64,000 nucleotides of DNA, taken from positions 1,674,001 to 1,738,000 of the forward strand of contig OZ242331.1 in NCBI GenBank assembly GCA_965208275.1. Direction: 5' to 3'. This document shows positions 43,621 through 54,036 of this stretch, piece by piece (the stretch's first letter is position 1; every line of letters begins with the position of its first letter). Source of the stretch: Bin5 sp022827195. GTDB lineage: Bacteria > Chloroflexota > Anaerolineae > Caldilineales > Caldilineaceae. The notes below the pieces were generated by a model. The model saw only the letters and a list, made by a program, of their open reading frames with translations. It was not told the DNA's origin and did no database searches. A program made the position numbers and the translations under genes.

Positions 43621-44613
43621 ATGGCAATCAAGATCAGCGAATGGGAGCGTCCCCTCCTTTCGCTCGCAAACGAAGCCAGGATGACGGACGGCCTGGCGCC
43701 GATCCCCCAGCAGGCAGACGAGGAAGTCCTCGCGCTTGCCTATGACTTTTGCGAAGAGCTTACGGCGATCAACAGCCGCTCTTTCTCTACGGCCTCGCAT
43801 TTCCTTCCCAAGCCCAAGCGTCGCACCGTCCGTGCGCTTTACGCCTTTTGCCGCAGTACGGACGACATCGTTGACAGGCCGGCCAAGGGCCGGGCGAGCG
43901 CAGTTCAGCTGAGAGCTGCTCTCGATGCTTGGCGCACGCGTTCCCTGACGACAGTGGTCGAAGCAAACGATCCCATCGTCGCGGCATGGACTGACGCCCG
44001 CCTGCGCCATCGCATTCCACAGTCTTTTGCCGAGCAACTCTTCCTGGGTGTTGCGAGGGATATCGACGTCAGCCGTTATGAGACTTTTGAAGAGTTGACC
44101 GCCTACTGCTATGGCGTGGCGGCAACGGTAGGATTCATGTGCATGTACATCATCGGCTTCGCCTCCGATGATGCTTTTCCCTACGCGCTGAAGTTGGGCG
44201 TTGCCCTGCAGCTGACCAATATATTGCGAGATGTGGGCGAGGACTGGCGAGCCGGCCGTCTCTACCTGCCGATTGAGGATCTTCACCATTTCGGGCTCAA
44301 AGAAAGAGATGTTGACGCGGGAATCGTTGACGATCGCTGGCGGGAGTTCATGCGGTTCCAGATCGATCGCACGCGGCGCCTCTATCGAGAGGCCTGGCCC
44401 GGCATCTCACTGCTCAGCGCTGACGGCCATTTTGCGATCGCTATCGCCGCCGACCTGTATCGAGCGATTTTGGCCGACATTGAGGCGCACGACTACGATG
44501 TGTTTTCGCGCCGGGCATATGTGAGCACCTGGAGCAAGCTGAAGCGCTTGCCCGCAGTCTGGTGGCGAGTCAAGGTCTTGCGTCCTCCCAGGCCGAATGG
44601 CGCAGGCTCGTAG
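43621..44613 (+). CDS. crtB: Phytoene synthase
   Basis: Condenses two geranylgeranyl diphosphates to phytoene, the entry to carotenoids. The 330-residue class I isoprenoid synthase has NSRSFSTASHFLPKPKRRTV and the first Asp-rich motif YAFCRSTDDIVD. The second, in LQLTNILRDVGEDWRAGRLYLP (key part NILRDVGED), follows, with FGLKERDVDAGIVDDRW further on. Squalene/phytoene choice cannot be read with certainty, but the nearby lycopene cyclase and CruF genes favour phytoene. No crtI desaturase is in the window. A long dyad and promoter lie upstream. Confidence 0.93.
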   Translation: MAIKISEWERPLLSLANEARMTDGLAPIPQQADEEVLALAYDFCEELTAINSRSFSTASHFLPKPKRRTVRALYAFCRSTDDIVDRPAKGRASAVQLRAALDAWRTRSLTTVVEANDPIVAAWTDARLRHRIPQSFAEQLFLGVARDIDVSRYETFEELTAYCYGVAATVGFMCMYIIGFASDDAFPYALKLGVALQLTNILRDVGEDWRAGRLYLPIEDLHHFGLKERDVDAGIVDDRWREFMRFQIDRTRRLYREAWPGISLLSADGHFAIAIAADLYRAILADIEAHDYDVFSRRAYVSTWSKLKRLPAVWWRVKVLRPPRPNGAGS

Positions 44614-44878
44614 CAAGCCTGCCATCCAGTCAGCGTCGCCAACAACACCTCCTCCGATCACACGCCCCTAGAATTGACAGGAAAAGCGCGCGCGGCTAGA
44701 ATTGCGGCAGTTTCTGGCCGGTTCCGATCTGCCGCACCGTGCGGGCGGCTTTCATAGCGGCATGGATGGACAGTTGAGTTTGTTCCGACCCATTTCCGCC
44801 GGGCCCCGACCTGCAGTTGCTAGTTGACCTTTTCCCGAAACCAAACAGCAAGACCAATTGGCGGGAATCTGCCGACCT

Positions 44879-45925
44879 ATGGCTGTAACCCAACAGGTGG
44901 CGAACGGTACTGCCACTGGCGCGAGTCACGACACCGACGACCCGATCCTCGAACTGAGGAATCTAAAGACCTACTTCTTCCTCGAACGCGGCGTTGTAAA
45001 GGCGGTCGACGGTGTAACCGTTTCCCTCGGCCGAAAGAGGACATTGGGCGTCGTTGGCGAGAGCGGCTGCGGCAAGAGCGTCACCTTCCGTTCCGTGATG
45101 CGACTGGTCCAGTCACCGCCGGGCAAGATCGTCGAAGGTGAAATCCTGTTGCACCGCAAGGACGGGGAGACGGTCGACATCGTGCAGCTCGACCCGCGCG
45201 GCCGCCGGCTGCGAGACATTCGCGGCGCCGAGATCGCCATGATCTTCCAGGAGCCGATGACCTCGTTGAATCCGCTGCACGCGGTGGGAAGACAGATTTC
45301 GGAGTCCGTACTCCTGCATCAGAATCTTTCACGCCGCGCAGCACTTGAGCGAGCCGAAGTGATGCTCAACAGGGTCCACATCGCCGACCCCGGCCGCCGC
45401 ATTTTCGAATACCCGCACCAGCTCAGCGGGGGCATGCGGCAGCGGGTAATGATTGCACTGGCGCTGAGCTGCAATCCGTCGATCCTGATTGCCGATGAAC
45501 CGACAACGGCGCTTGATGTGACTGTGCAGGCGCAGATTCTCGACCTGATGCGGGAACTGCAAGATGATTTTGATTCCGCCATCGTCCTCATCACCCATAA
45601 TCTGGGCGTGGTTTCGCAGATGGCCGATCATGTGGCTGTCATGTACCTGGGTCGCGTCGTCGAATACGCTCCCGTCTACGAAATCTTTCATAACCCCAAG
45701 CATCCATACACCGTCGGATTGCTTAACTCGGTGCCCGTTTTGGGACGCAAAGAAGACAAGATGTTGGTTCCGATCAGAGGGATGGTTCCCAGCCCTTCGG
45801 ACGAAATACGCGGCTGTGCCTTCGCCGATCGCTGCCCGCAGGCGATGGAGATCTGCTGGGAGCAGTCGCCCGAGTTTAAGGAGCATGAGCCCGGACATTC
45901 CGTGGCCTGCTGGCTTCACGACTGA
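44879..45925 (+). CDS. Peptide-type ABC transporter ATP-binding protein, DppD-like
   Basis: ATPase of 348 residues with the C-terminal oligopeptide-type extension. Motifs are Walker A GESGCGKSV, Q-loop MIFQEPMTSLNPLHAVG, signature LSGGMRQRVMIALALS and Walker B LIADEPTTALDVTVQ. The C-terminal region has GCAFADRCPQAMEICWEQSPEF, whose cysteines can bind an iron-sulfur cluster in this family. ATG at 44879 was chosen over an in-frame TTG at 44858. It opens the operon followed by binding protein, permeases and DppF. Confidence 0.93.
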   Translation: MAVTQQVANGTATGASHDTDDPILELRNLKTYFFLERGVVKAVDGVTVSLGRKRTLGVVGESGCGKSVTFRSVMRLVQSPPGKIVEGEILLHRKDGETVDIVQLDPRGRRLRDIRGAEIAMIFQEPMTSLNPLHAVGRQISESVLLHQNLSRRAALERAEVMLNRVHIADPGRRIFEYPHQLSGGMRQRVMIALALSCNPSILIADEPTTALDVTVQAQILDLMRELQDDFDSAIVLITHNLGVVSQMADHVAVMYLGRVVEYAPVYEIFHNPKHPYTVGLLNSVPVLGRKEDKMLVPIRGMVPSPSDEIRGCAFADRCPQAMEICWEQSPEFKEHEPGHSVACWLHD

Positions 45926-46110
45926 TGCAGTTTTCGGTTGGAGATGGGATCTCCCGCCGCTCCAGCTCGTGTCAGAGACCCGGCACTACCCGAGAATAGC
46001 CGAGGCCTGCATAGAAGGTTGAGAGTCAATTTTCAATTCTTGTCGCTGTGTGTCTCAAACTGGCGCGTGGCGGCAAACACAATTCACCACCGTTCCAAGG
46101 AGGAAGATTG

Positions 46111-48288
46111 ATGTCAATTCGACGCAAAAAGACGATTTCCATCGTGCTGTCGCTGCTTATCATCGCTTCGATGATTCTGAGCGCGTGCGGCGGCGGCGAC
46201 GAGCCGGAACCTGCGGCCGACACGCCGCAGGAAGAGGCCGCGCCGGCTGCTGAAGAGGCGGCGGCCGAAGAGGAAGAGGCCGAAGAGGAGATGATGGAGG
46301 TCGATCTCTCCCCGAGCGAGTATCCTGAGCCTCAGCTGATCGTTGGCAGCCGGCCCGTGGCAAAGCTGCCTCTGGACCAGATTGTGGCCTACAAGTCGCT
46401 GGATTCCTACAGCGAGCCGGACTGGATCAGCGAGCTGGTGGCGGCGGGTGAGCTGCCTCCGGTCGAAGAGCGTCTGCCGGTTGCACCGCGAGTCATTCTC
46501 GAAAGCGGTATGGCAGAGGGCATCGGCGTGTATGGCGGCGTCTGGCGCGACTTCTCGGCCTGCCCGACTGAGGGTTACAACCGGGGCGCGGGGCAGAGTG
46601 CCGGCTGGTTCGGCATCGAGGCGGCGGCGTTTGCTTCGCTGCTCAAGTCGGGCCCGATCTTTCGTCGCTCCGATTCGCTGGAGCCGCTGCCGTTCCTGGC
46701 GCAGAGCTGGACGTGGAGCGAAGACGGCCATGAGCTGACGATGAACCTGCTTGAGGGCGCGCGCTGGTCGGACGGCCACCCATTCACAACCGAGGACGTG
46801 CAATTCACCTGGGAAGACATGATCGTTGACCCCAACGTGCAGTCGCCCAAGGGCGCCTCGGCCTGGATGTTCGGTGACGAGATGACCCAGCTTGAGGTGA
46901 TTGACGATTACACCTTCAAGTTCGTGTTCCCAGTCGCTTTCCCCGTACAGTCGCTTTTCCAGATGGATGAGGGCGACTTCCACATCTCGCCGGCGCACTA
47001 CCTTAAGCCGCTGCATCCGAGGTACAACGATGAGATGGACTACGTGGACTTCGAGGCGTCGATGCCGCCGGACAAGATTCCGGTCGTGTTGGGGCCGTTC
47101 GTGCCGGTAGAGTACATCACCGACGAGCTGATGATCCTGCGCCGCAACCCCTACTTCTGGTCGGTGGACGAAGCGGGGAACCAGCTGCCGTACCTGGATG
47201 AGGTCGTGTTTGAGAAGGGCCCGTCCGGTGTGGGTCGTACGCTGAGCACGCTGGCCGGCACTGCCGATCACTCTAACCTGGAAAACCCGAGCACCTTCAT
47301 CGAGACGCTGAAACGGGCGGAAGAGGATGATGCGCACTTCTACGTGGAATGGGGTCCGGAGACACTGGGCTTCAGCATCAAGTTCAATCTTTCGACCTCC
47401 TTGGGTGTGAACGATGACCGCGATGCGGCGCTGCGCGAGTTGTTCCGCGACGTTCGCTTCCGCAAGGCGTTCAGCTTTGCTCTGGACCGCGACGGCATCT
47501 CGCAGTCGATTCTGCGCGGACCGTTCCTGCGCGGCTGGGCCGGCGGTCTGTTCCCCGGCTCCTCCTACTTCGACCGCGACACCGTCTCATACTTCAACAA
47601 CAACCCTGAGGCTGCGGCGGCCCTACTGGCCGAACTGGGCTTCGAGGACAGCGACGGTGACGGCACGCTGAACTGGCCGACCGACCGGCTGGCGAGCGGC
47701 GAAAACCTGGTGATTGCACTCGTCACGAGCGAGGACGCTGAAGAGACGCAGACTGTGGGCGCGGCCGCGGTGACGCTGCTTGGCGACCTGGGTGTGCAGA
47801 TCAACGTCCGTCCGCTCAACAGTGCGGCGCGCCGCGAGATGAATGAAGCGGGTGAGTGGGAGCTGCGCGTCGACCGCGATAGCCAGGTCTATGCCGTTCC
47901 TTTCACGCGCTGCACCGATCTTGCGCCGCTGACGAGGGAGTTCTCCTTCCATCGCGAGGGCTCCGAACCGCGTGAGTTTCTCGACTTTGAGCAGGAGCTG
48001 GTCGACATTGTCGAGGCGTTCTGCGCCGAGCCGGACACGAATGTCCGCCTTGAGCAGATGGCCGAGTACAACCGCATCGTGACGGACAATGTCTACTTTG
48101 CCGGTGTCTTCGTCGGCCGCTACGGGCTTGCGGCTGCGAAGCGCTTCAACAACGTGCCGGCCGGCATGCCCGTGTTCATGTACCAGTGGACGTGGGACAA
48201 CGTGATGGCCGAGCAGGTCTGGGTGTCGCCTGACGAGCAGATCGAGCAGATCCGCCCGGGGGTTATCGCGACCTACGATAGCGAATAA
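46111..48288 (+). CDS. ABC transporter substrate-binding lipoprotein, family 5
   Basis: Extracytoplasmic binding protein of 725 residues. The lipoprotein signal ends in MILSAC, followed by a very acidic Glu/Ala linker of about 40 residues. The SBP_bac_5 core includes FLAQSWTWSEDGHELTMNLL, HPFTTEDVQFTWEDM and FRDVRFRKAFSFALDRDGIS. AAGGAGG before the ATG at 46111 fixes the start. The protein is larger than typical DppA/OppA (about 540 residues), as in many Chloroflexota homologues; the ligand is unknown. Confidence 0.92.
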   Translation: MSIRRKKTISIVLSLLIIASMILSACGGGDEPEPAADTPQEEAAPAAEEAAAEEEEAEEEMMEVDLSPSEYPEPQLIVGSRPVAKLPLDQIVAYKSLDSYSEPDWISELVAAGELPPVEERLPVAPRVILESGMAEGIGVYGGVWRDFSACPTEGYNRGAGQSAGWFGIEAAAFASLLKSGPIFRRSDSLEPLPFLAQSWTWSEDGHELTMNLLEGARWSDGHPFTTEDVQFTWEDMIVDPNVQSPKGASAWMFGDEMTQLEVIDDYTFKFVFPVAFPVQSLFQMDEGDFHISPAHYLKPLHPRYNDEMDYVDFEASMPPDKIPVVLGPFVPVEYITDELMILRRNPYFWSVDEAGNQLPYLDEVVFEKGPSGVGRTLSTLAGTADHSNLENPSTFIETLKRAEEDDAHFYVEWGPETLGFSIKFNLSTSLGVNDDRDAALRELFRDVRFRKAFSFALDRDGISQSILRGPFLRGWAGGLFPGSSYFDRDTVSYFNNNPEAAAALLAELGFEDSDGDGTLNWPTDRLASGENLVIALVTSEDAEETQTVGAAAVTLLGDLGVQINVRPLNSAARREMNEAGEWELRVDRDSQVYAVPFTRCTDLAPLTREFSFHREGSEPREFLDFEQELVDIVEAFCAEPDTNVRLEQMAEYNRIVTDNVYFAGVFVGRYGLAAAKRFNNVPAGMPVFMYQWTWDNVMAEQVWVSPDEQIEQIRPGVIATYDSE

Positions 48289-48309
48289 CGTGTAGATAAG
48301 TACAGTGAA

Positions 48310-48349
48310 AAGAGTGGGGGGCAGTGGCGATCCATTGCTCCTCACTCTT
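48310..48349 (+). promoter_or_regulatory. Strong stem-loop between binding-protein and permease genes
   Basis: Bases 48310-48327 pair fully with 48332-48349 (AAGAGTG...CACTCTT outer, GCAGTGG...CCATTGC inner; three wobbles) around a CGAT loop. The stem is 18 bp. The following CATTCTTG is only weakly T-rich, so it is probably a stabiliser or partial terminator. Confidence 0.75.
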
Positions 48350-48402
48350 CATTCTTGTACCCGGCGCAGTTTCCAGACTCCTGAATTCCTTTTGCGCGCT
48401 CT

Positions 48403-49431
48403 ATGATTGGCTTCATTATTCGCCGCCTTGCCGTCTCGGTTGCCGTAGTGTTGGGCATTGCGCTGGTCAGCTTCATTGTGATCCAGTTGCCGCCGGGCGA
48501 CTACGCCGACGGCTACAAGTCCTTTCTGATCGAACAGGGCGGGGCGACCGAAGCCCAGGCCGAGGAGCAGGCCGAGCTCTTCCGCCGGCGCTACGGTCTG
48601 GACAAGCCATTGCCCCTGCAGTTCTTTGTCTGGATCAGGGACATGGTGACGAAGGGCAGCTTCGGCTTCTCCTTCGCCTATAAGCGTGACGTCGGCGAGC
48701 TGATCGCCGAACGATTTCCGCGCACGCTGCTCCTGGCGGTGCTGGCCCATCTGACTTCAACGATTGTCGGCATTGTGATCGGCATTTTCGTCGCGCCGCG
48801 TCAGTATTCGCTGGCCGACAATGTGGCCGCGTTCATTGCCTTCGTGCTCTCTGCGATGCCGCGCTTCTGGATCGCGCTTGCCATCATGTTTTTCCTTGTA
48901 TTCACGCTGGAGCAAGAGCACGTGACCGCGTTCCACTCGCCGCAGTACGTGGTGGTGCCGTGGGCGTTCGGCAGCATGGAGGAGATACGCCTGACGTGGG
49001 AAAAGCTAATTGATCTGTTGCAGCACATTTGGCCGGTCGTCTTTATCGCCGGGCTGGGCGGCGTGGCGCGCAACATGCGCGTCATGCGGGGCAATATGCT
49101 CGACGAGCTGAACGCGCAGTACGTGACGACGGCCCGTTCGAAGGGGCTGACCGACGGCCAAGTCATGCGCCGCCATGCCGTGCCCAACGCCCTCCACCCG
49201 ATCATCATGTACCAGGGTACAGTTTTGCCGTACATGCTGCAGGGTGAGCTGCAGGCCTCGATCGTGATGGGCCTGCCGACAATCGGGACGCTGCTATTGA
49301 CATCGCTGCGCAACGAGGACATCTATATTGCGGCCAGCTGTTTGCTTATCTACGGTGTGCTGCTGGTGGCGGGGAACCTGATCGCGGATATTTCGCTGGC
49401 GATATTGGACCCGCGGGTGAGGTTTTCGTAG
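48403..49431 (+). CDS. Peptide-type ABC transporter permease, DppB-like
   Basis: 342 residues, six helices. IIRRLAVSVAVVLGIALVSF and FRRRYGLDKPLPLQFFVWI are typical of DppB. The coupling loop is YVTTARSKGLTDGQVMRRHA, and the C-terminal DISLAILDPRVRFS is canonical. It lies 114 bp after the binding-protein gene, beyond a strong stem-loop, and 41 bp before its DppC partner. Confidence 0.94.
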   Translation: MIGFIIRRLAVSVAVVLGIALVSFIVIQLPPGDYADGYKSFLIEQGGATEAQAEEQAELFRRRYGLDKPLPLQFFVWIRDMVTKGSFGFSFAYKRDVGELIAERFPRTLLLAVLAHLTSTIVGIVIGIFVAPRQYSLADNVAAFIAFVLSAMPRFWIALAIMFFLVFTLEQEHVTAFHSPQYVVVPWAFGSMEEIRLTWEKLIDLLQHIWPVVFIAGLGGVARNMRVMRGNMLDELNAQYVTTARSKGLTDGQVMRRHAVPNALHPIIMYQGTVLPYMLQGELQASIVMGLPTIGTLLLTSLRNEDIYIAASCLLIYGVLLVAGNLIADISLAILDPRVRFS

Positions 49432-49472
49432 GATTCTAGCAAGAAGGATGATTCGGCTTAGCGCCGACCAAA

Positions 49473-50618
49473 ATGGAAACACGAGACGTCAACGAAGGCA
49501 CTCTCACAAAAGACCTGGACTCCGTCTCTGACCAGGAACAGCACGAGTCCTACTTTCAGCTCGTCTGGCAACGGTTTCGGAAGAGCCGGCCGGCCATCGC
49601 CGGCGGGCTGATGGTGCTGTCGCTGGTCATTTTGGCCGTTTTCGCCGAATTTTTCGCCCCGGTCGATCCGACCGACGCCAACCTCCAGGACAGCTTCATA
49701 CCGCCGACGCGCATCCGCCTGATCGACCACGAAGGCAGTTTCCATTTTCGGCCGTTCGTCTACAACCAGGTCGTGACCATTGACCCCAAGACCTTCGAGC
49801 CGCTCTGGGAGGAGGACCCCGAGCAGCGCTATGAAATCAGGTTCTTTGTCCGTAGCTGGGAGTGGAAGATCCTGGGGCTGATCCCGACGCGCTGGCACCT
49901 GTTCGGCGTGGACGAGGGCGGCAAGATCCATCTGATGGGCACGGAAAAACAGGGAAGAGATCTGTGGGGGCGCGCCTGCACGGCCGGGCGCATCTCCCTG
50001 TCGCTCAGCATGTTTGCCACCATTGTCAGCATCGTTGTCGGCGCGGTCGTCGGCATAATCTCCGGCTATTATGGGGGCATCACGGACAACATTATCCAGC
50101 GCTTTGTCGAATTTGTAGCCTCCTTTCCCCAGCTTCCGCTGTGGCTGGCGCTTGCAGCCATCATTCCCCGCACCTGGGACTCGCTGCAAGTCTTCATCAT
50201 CATGGTGATCATCTTCTCACTGCTCTCGTGGACGCTATTAGCGCGCGAGGTGCGCGGCAAGGTGCTGGCCTACCGTGAGACCGACTTCATTCTGGCGGCC
50301 AAGGAGATGGGCGCGTCGGACGCGCGCATAATCTTTCTTCATCTTTTCCCCAACTCTATCAGCCATATCATCGTAGTGCTCACGCTCACGATTCCCCAGA
50401 TCATCCTGGCGGAGGCGTTCCTGAGCTTCCTGGGCATTGGTATCCAGGAGCCGCTGGTCAGCTGGGGCTTCCTGATGCGCGACGCGCAGAACCTGCAGAC
50501 GCTGGGCACGCACACCTGGATCATGACGCCGGTCATCTTCATTATCGTGGCCGTGCTGGGATTCAACTTTCTGGGTGACGGCCTGCGCGACGCGGCTGAT
50601 CCCTACTCGATCGTCTGA
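49473..50618 (+). CDS. Peptide-type ABC transporter permease, DppC-like
   Basis: 381 residues, longer than usual because about 100 extra extracytoplasmic residues lie between helix 1 and the HLMGTEKQGRDLWGRACTAG motif. The coupling loop is DFILAAKEMGASDARIIFLH, and GDGLRDAADPYSIV ends the protein. The extended loop (IRLIDHEGSFHFRPFVYNQV and following) might bind the large binding protein. It is followed after 26 bp by the multiheme cytochrome gene. Confidence 0.92.
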   Translation: METRDVNEGTLTKDLDSVSDQEQHESYFQLVWQRFRKSRPAIAGGLMVLSLVILAVFAEFFAPVDPTDANLQDSFIPPTRIRLIDHEGSFHFRPFVYNQVVTIDPKTFEPLWEEDPEQRYEIRFFVRSWEWKILGLIPTRWHLFGVDEGGKIHLMGTEKQGRDLWGRACTAGRISLSLSMFATIVSIVVGAVVGIISGYYGGITDNIIQRFVEFVASFPQLPLWLALAAIIPRTWDSLQVFIIMVIIFSLLSWTLLAREVRGKVLAYRETDFILAAKEMGASDARIIFLHLFPNSISHIIVVLTLTIPQIILAEAFLSFLGIGIQEPLVSWGFLMRDAQNLQTLGTHTWIMTPVIFIIVAVLGFNFLGDGLRDAADPYSIV

Positions 50619-50644
50619 GGCACGGCTATACATGGAGCACTGAG

Positions 50645-52494
50645 TTGCGCGTGCGCAGGAAGTTCCAGGGCGGCTCAAATCTGTCTGGCAAGCTGGCACG
50701 CCGGGTATTTATGTTCATTCTCCTTGTTGTTGTGCTGGTCTTGGGTTCCTTCGCCGCTATTTTCGCCTGGCCGCAGCCCGCCACTGCCTCGGTCAGCGGG
50801 ACCGTCCGCGACACAGATGGGCCGGTCGAAGGCGCGCTCGTGCGCGTGCAGACGACGGGCAACCATACCTACACTGCGGCAGACGGCGGATTCACAATCG
50901 AGGGCCTATCCACTGCAGAGAGCGTTACGCTGGTCGCCTGGGCGGAGGGCTATATTTTCGGCTGGACCGAAGCGCGAGGCGGCGATATCGAAGTGGAGAT
51001 TGCCTTGCACCCGCACAACACGGTCGACAACGCCGTCTACGATTGGGAGCCGTCGTCGAATTGCGGCGAGTGCCATCCGTCTTACACAGAGTGGGAGCGC
51101 GACGCCCACAGCCAGGCGGCGGTCAACATTCGATTCCTGACCATGTACAACGGCACCGACGTCGAGGGCAACCGCAGCCGCAACAGCAACTACGACACCG
51201 GGCTGCCACGCACGCGCAACCCGGACGATCCCTACTTCGGACCCGGCTTCAAAGTTGACTTTCCCAAGCGCGACGGTAACTGCGCAGCCTGCCACACGCC
51301 GATGGCGTCAAAACTGGATGCAGACAACACCTGTGGCTGGAACGGCTGTCACATGCAGGAGACTGAGGATGCCAGCGATGAGCTGCCTGACGGTGTCAGC
51401 CCGAATGAGGCCGTCGGCGTGGCGGCGGAGGGCATCTCTTGCGACTTCTGCCACAAGATCGGCGCGGTCAGATTCTACACAGATTCAGTGCTGCCCGACC
51501 CCGCGATGCCGGGCATCTTGTCGCTGACGCTGTACCGCCCCAAGTCGGGCGAAGACCTTCTCATGGGCACTGTCGACGACGTATCGCGGCCGAAAGACAG
51601 CTTCAACGAGCTGCACGGAGAGAGCGCCTTCTGCGCGGCCTGTCACTATCATGTCAACGACACCACGGAGATCTACAACTCCTACGGCGAGTGGCTGGAA
51701 AGCGCCTACAGCGATGCCGAGGACGGCGCAACCTGCCAGAACTGTCACATGCCGACCGCGCCGCGCCTGGCCTCGGGCATGGAGACGCTGGTACAGACCG
51801 CTGCCTGGCTCGAGAACGCCAGCGGGCGGACGCTTCCGGCCGGGCTCGGCGAGCTGGCCGAGCGGGCGCAGCGCAGCTACTTTGTCTACCCGGAGAAGGG
51901 CGGTCTCTACCGCGAGCTGGACCAGATTCACGTCCACGATATGCCCGGCGCCGACGACGAGCTCTTCCTGCGCAGCGCCATTGCCCTCGAGGTCTCGGCC
52001 GATATCGACGGCGGCGAGGTGGTCGTGAACGCGCAGGTGACGAACACCGGCGCCGGTCATCACTATCCCACAGGATCGCCTCTGCGGCAGGTGCTGCTGG
52101 TCGTGCGCGCGACCGACGGCGCCGGCAACGCGCTACGGCTGCTCGAAGGCGACGTGCTGCCCGATTGGGCGGGCGACGCGGCGGGCGAGGCCGGGCAGGG
52201 GTTCGTCAAGATCCTGCGAGACACGCTGACGGGAGAGGAGCCTACTTTTTCCCACTGGCGGATGGTGGAGCTTGTATCGGATACGCGCATCCCCGCGCTG
52301 GCGACGCGCAGCAGCTCCTACCGATTCGAGGCGGGTGGGGAAGGCGGCCGGGAGAGCGGCGGGGCGGCGAAGGTGGAGGTTAAGCTGATCTTCCGACGGG
52401 CCTTCCAGCAGCTGCAGGCGTGGAAGGGCTGGGAGGATGCCGACATCCTGCTGGCAAGCGAAGTCATCGATTTGGAGGCGGCGCCGGCCGGGCC

Positions 52495-52498
<4 letters not shown>
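50645..52498 (+). CDS. Multiheme c-type cytochrome with N-terminal carboxypeptidase-regulatory-like domain
   Basis: 617 residues. A membrane anchor (residues 20-42) is followed by a beta-sandwich (SGTVRDTDGPVEGALVRVQ; DGGFTIEGLS). Five CxxCH heme sites come next, at C140, C213, C266, C330 and C364, plus one CX4CH at C230 (CGWNGCH), giving up to six hemes. The C-terminal NTGAGHHYPTGSPLRQ motif is common in cytochrome c554-type proteins. The start is TTG at 50645 with GGAG upstream (GTG at 50651 possible). It overlaps dppF by 4 bp, inside a peptide transporter operon. Donor and acceptor are unknown. Confidence 0.85.
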
Positions 52499-53522
<1,024 letters not shown>

Positions 53523-53526
<4 letters not shown>

Positions 53527-53882
53527 GCGAAGATTTCGACGGCCGGGGCCGAGTGAATGTCGACGTTGCGCTGCTGGCGTACCTCGTCCCGCTCTTAGGC
53601 TCGGCCTATATTCTTTCGTTCCGCAAGGAGGATGAGTTCGGCCGATTTCATGCTGTGCAGGGTTTGACGCTCGTGCTGGCGCTGGTGCTGGCGCCGGCGG
53701 CATGGGCGCTGTTCTCGGGCCTGGTGGCGTGGATTCCGTTCGGCGGCGTAGTTGCGGCCTACGTTTTCGCGTTGGTCGTGGCGGTCTACCTGGCAGCGAT
53801 CGTCTCCTGGTTTGCCGGAATCGTCAACGTATTGCGCGGGCGGCGCGTGCCTGTGCCCTTCTTTGGCCGCATTCTGCGCTGA
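53523..53882 (+). CDS. DUF4870-like (Tic20-type) small membrane protein
   Basis: 119 residues with four hydrophobic segments. The pattern VALLAYLVPLLGSAYILSFR, then FGRFHAVQGLTLVLAL, then a C-terminal FAGIVNVLRGRRVPVPFFG matches the DUF4870 family. Function is unknown. It is translationally coupled to dppF (GTGA) and is the last gene of this operon. Confidence 0.75.
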
Positions 53883-53948
53883 GATGCAGGCCGGTCCCGT
53901 TGGGGAGAGGCCGCGGCGGTGCTAGAATTCCATTGGCGGCCGGCGTGA

Positions 53949-53996
53949 GCGGGTTCCCACCCGCGCCGACCGCTTCAAACTGGAAAACCTGAAGCG
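53949..53996 (+). promoter_or_regulatory. Two tandem hairpins in the leader of the GH4 gene
   Basis: GCGGGT-TCCC-ACCCGC (53949-53964) is a perfect 6-bp hairpin. CGCTTCA (53971-53977) pairs with TGAAGCG (53990-53996) over seven bases. They lie 40-90 bp before the GH4 start, with no T-run, so leader structure or operator is more likely than termination. Confidence 0.45.
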
Positions 53997-54036
53997 AATT
54001 GCAGCGAACTCGCAGTCTGGCAAGTGAGGAAAAGAG

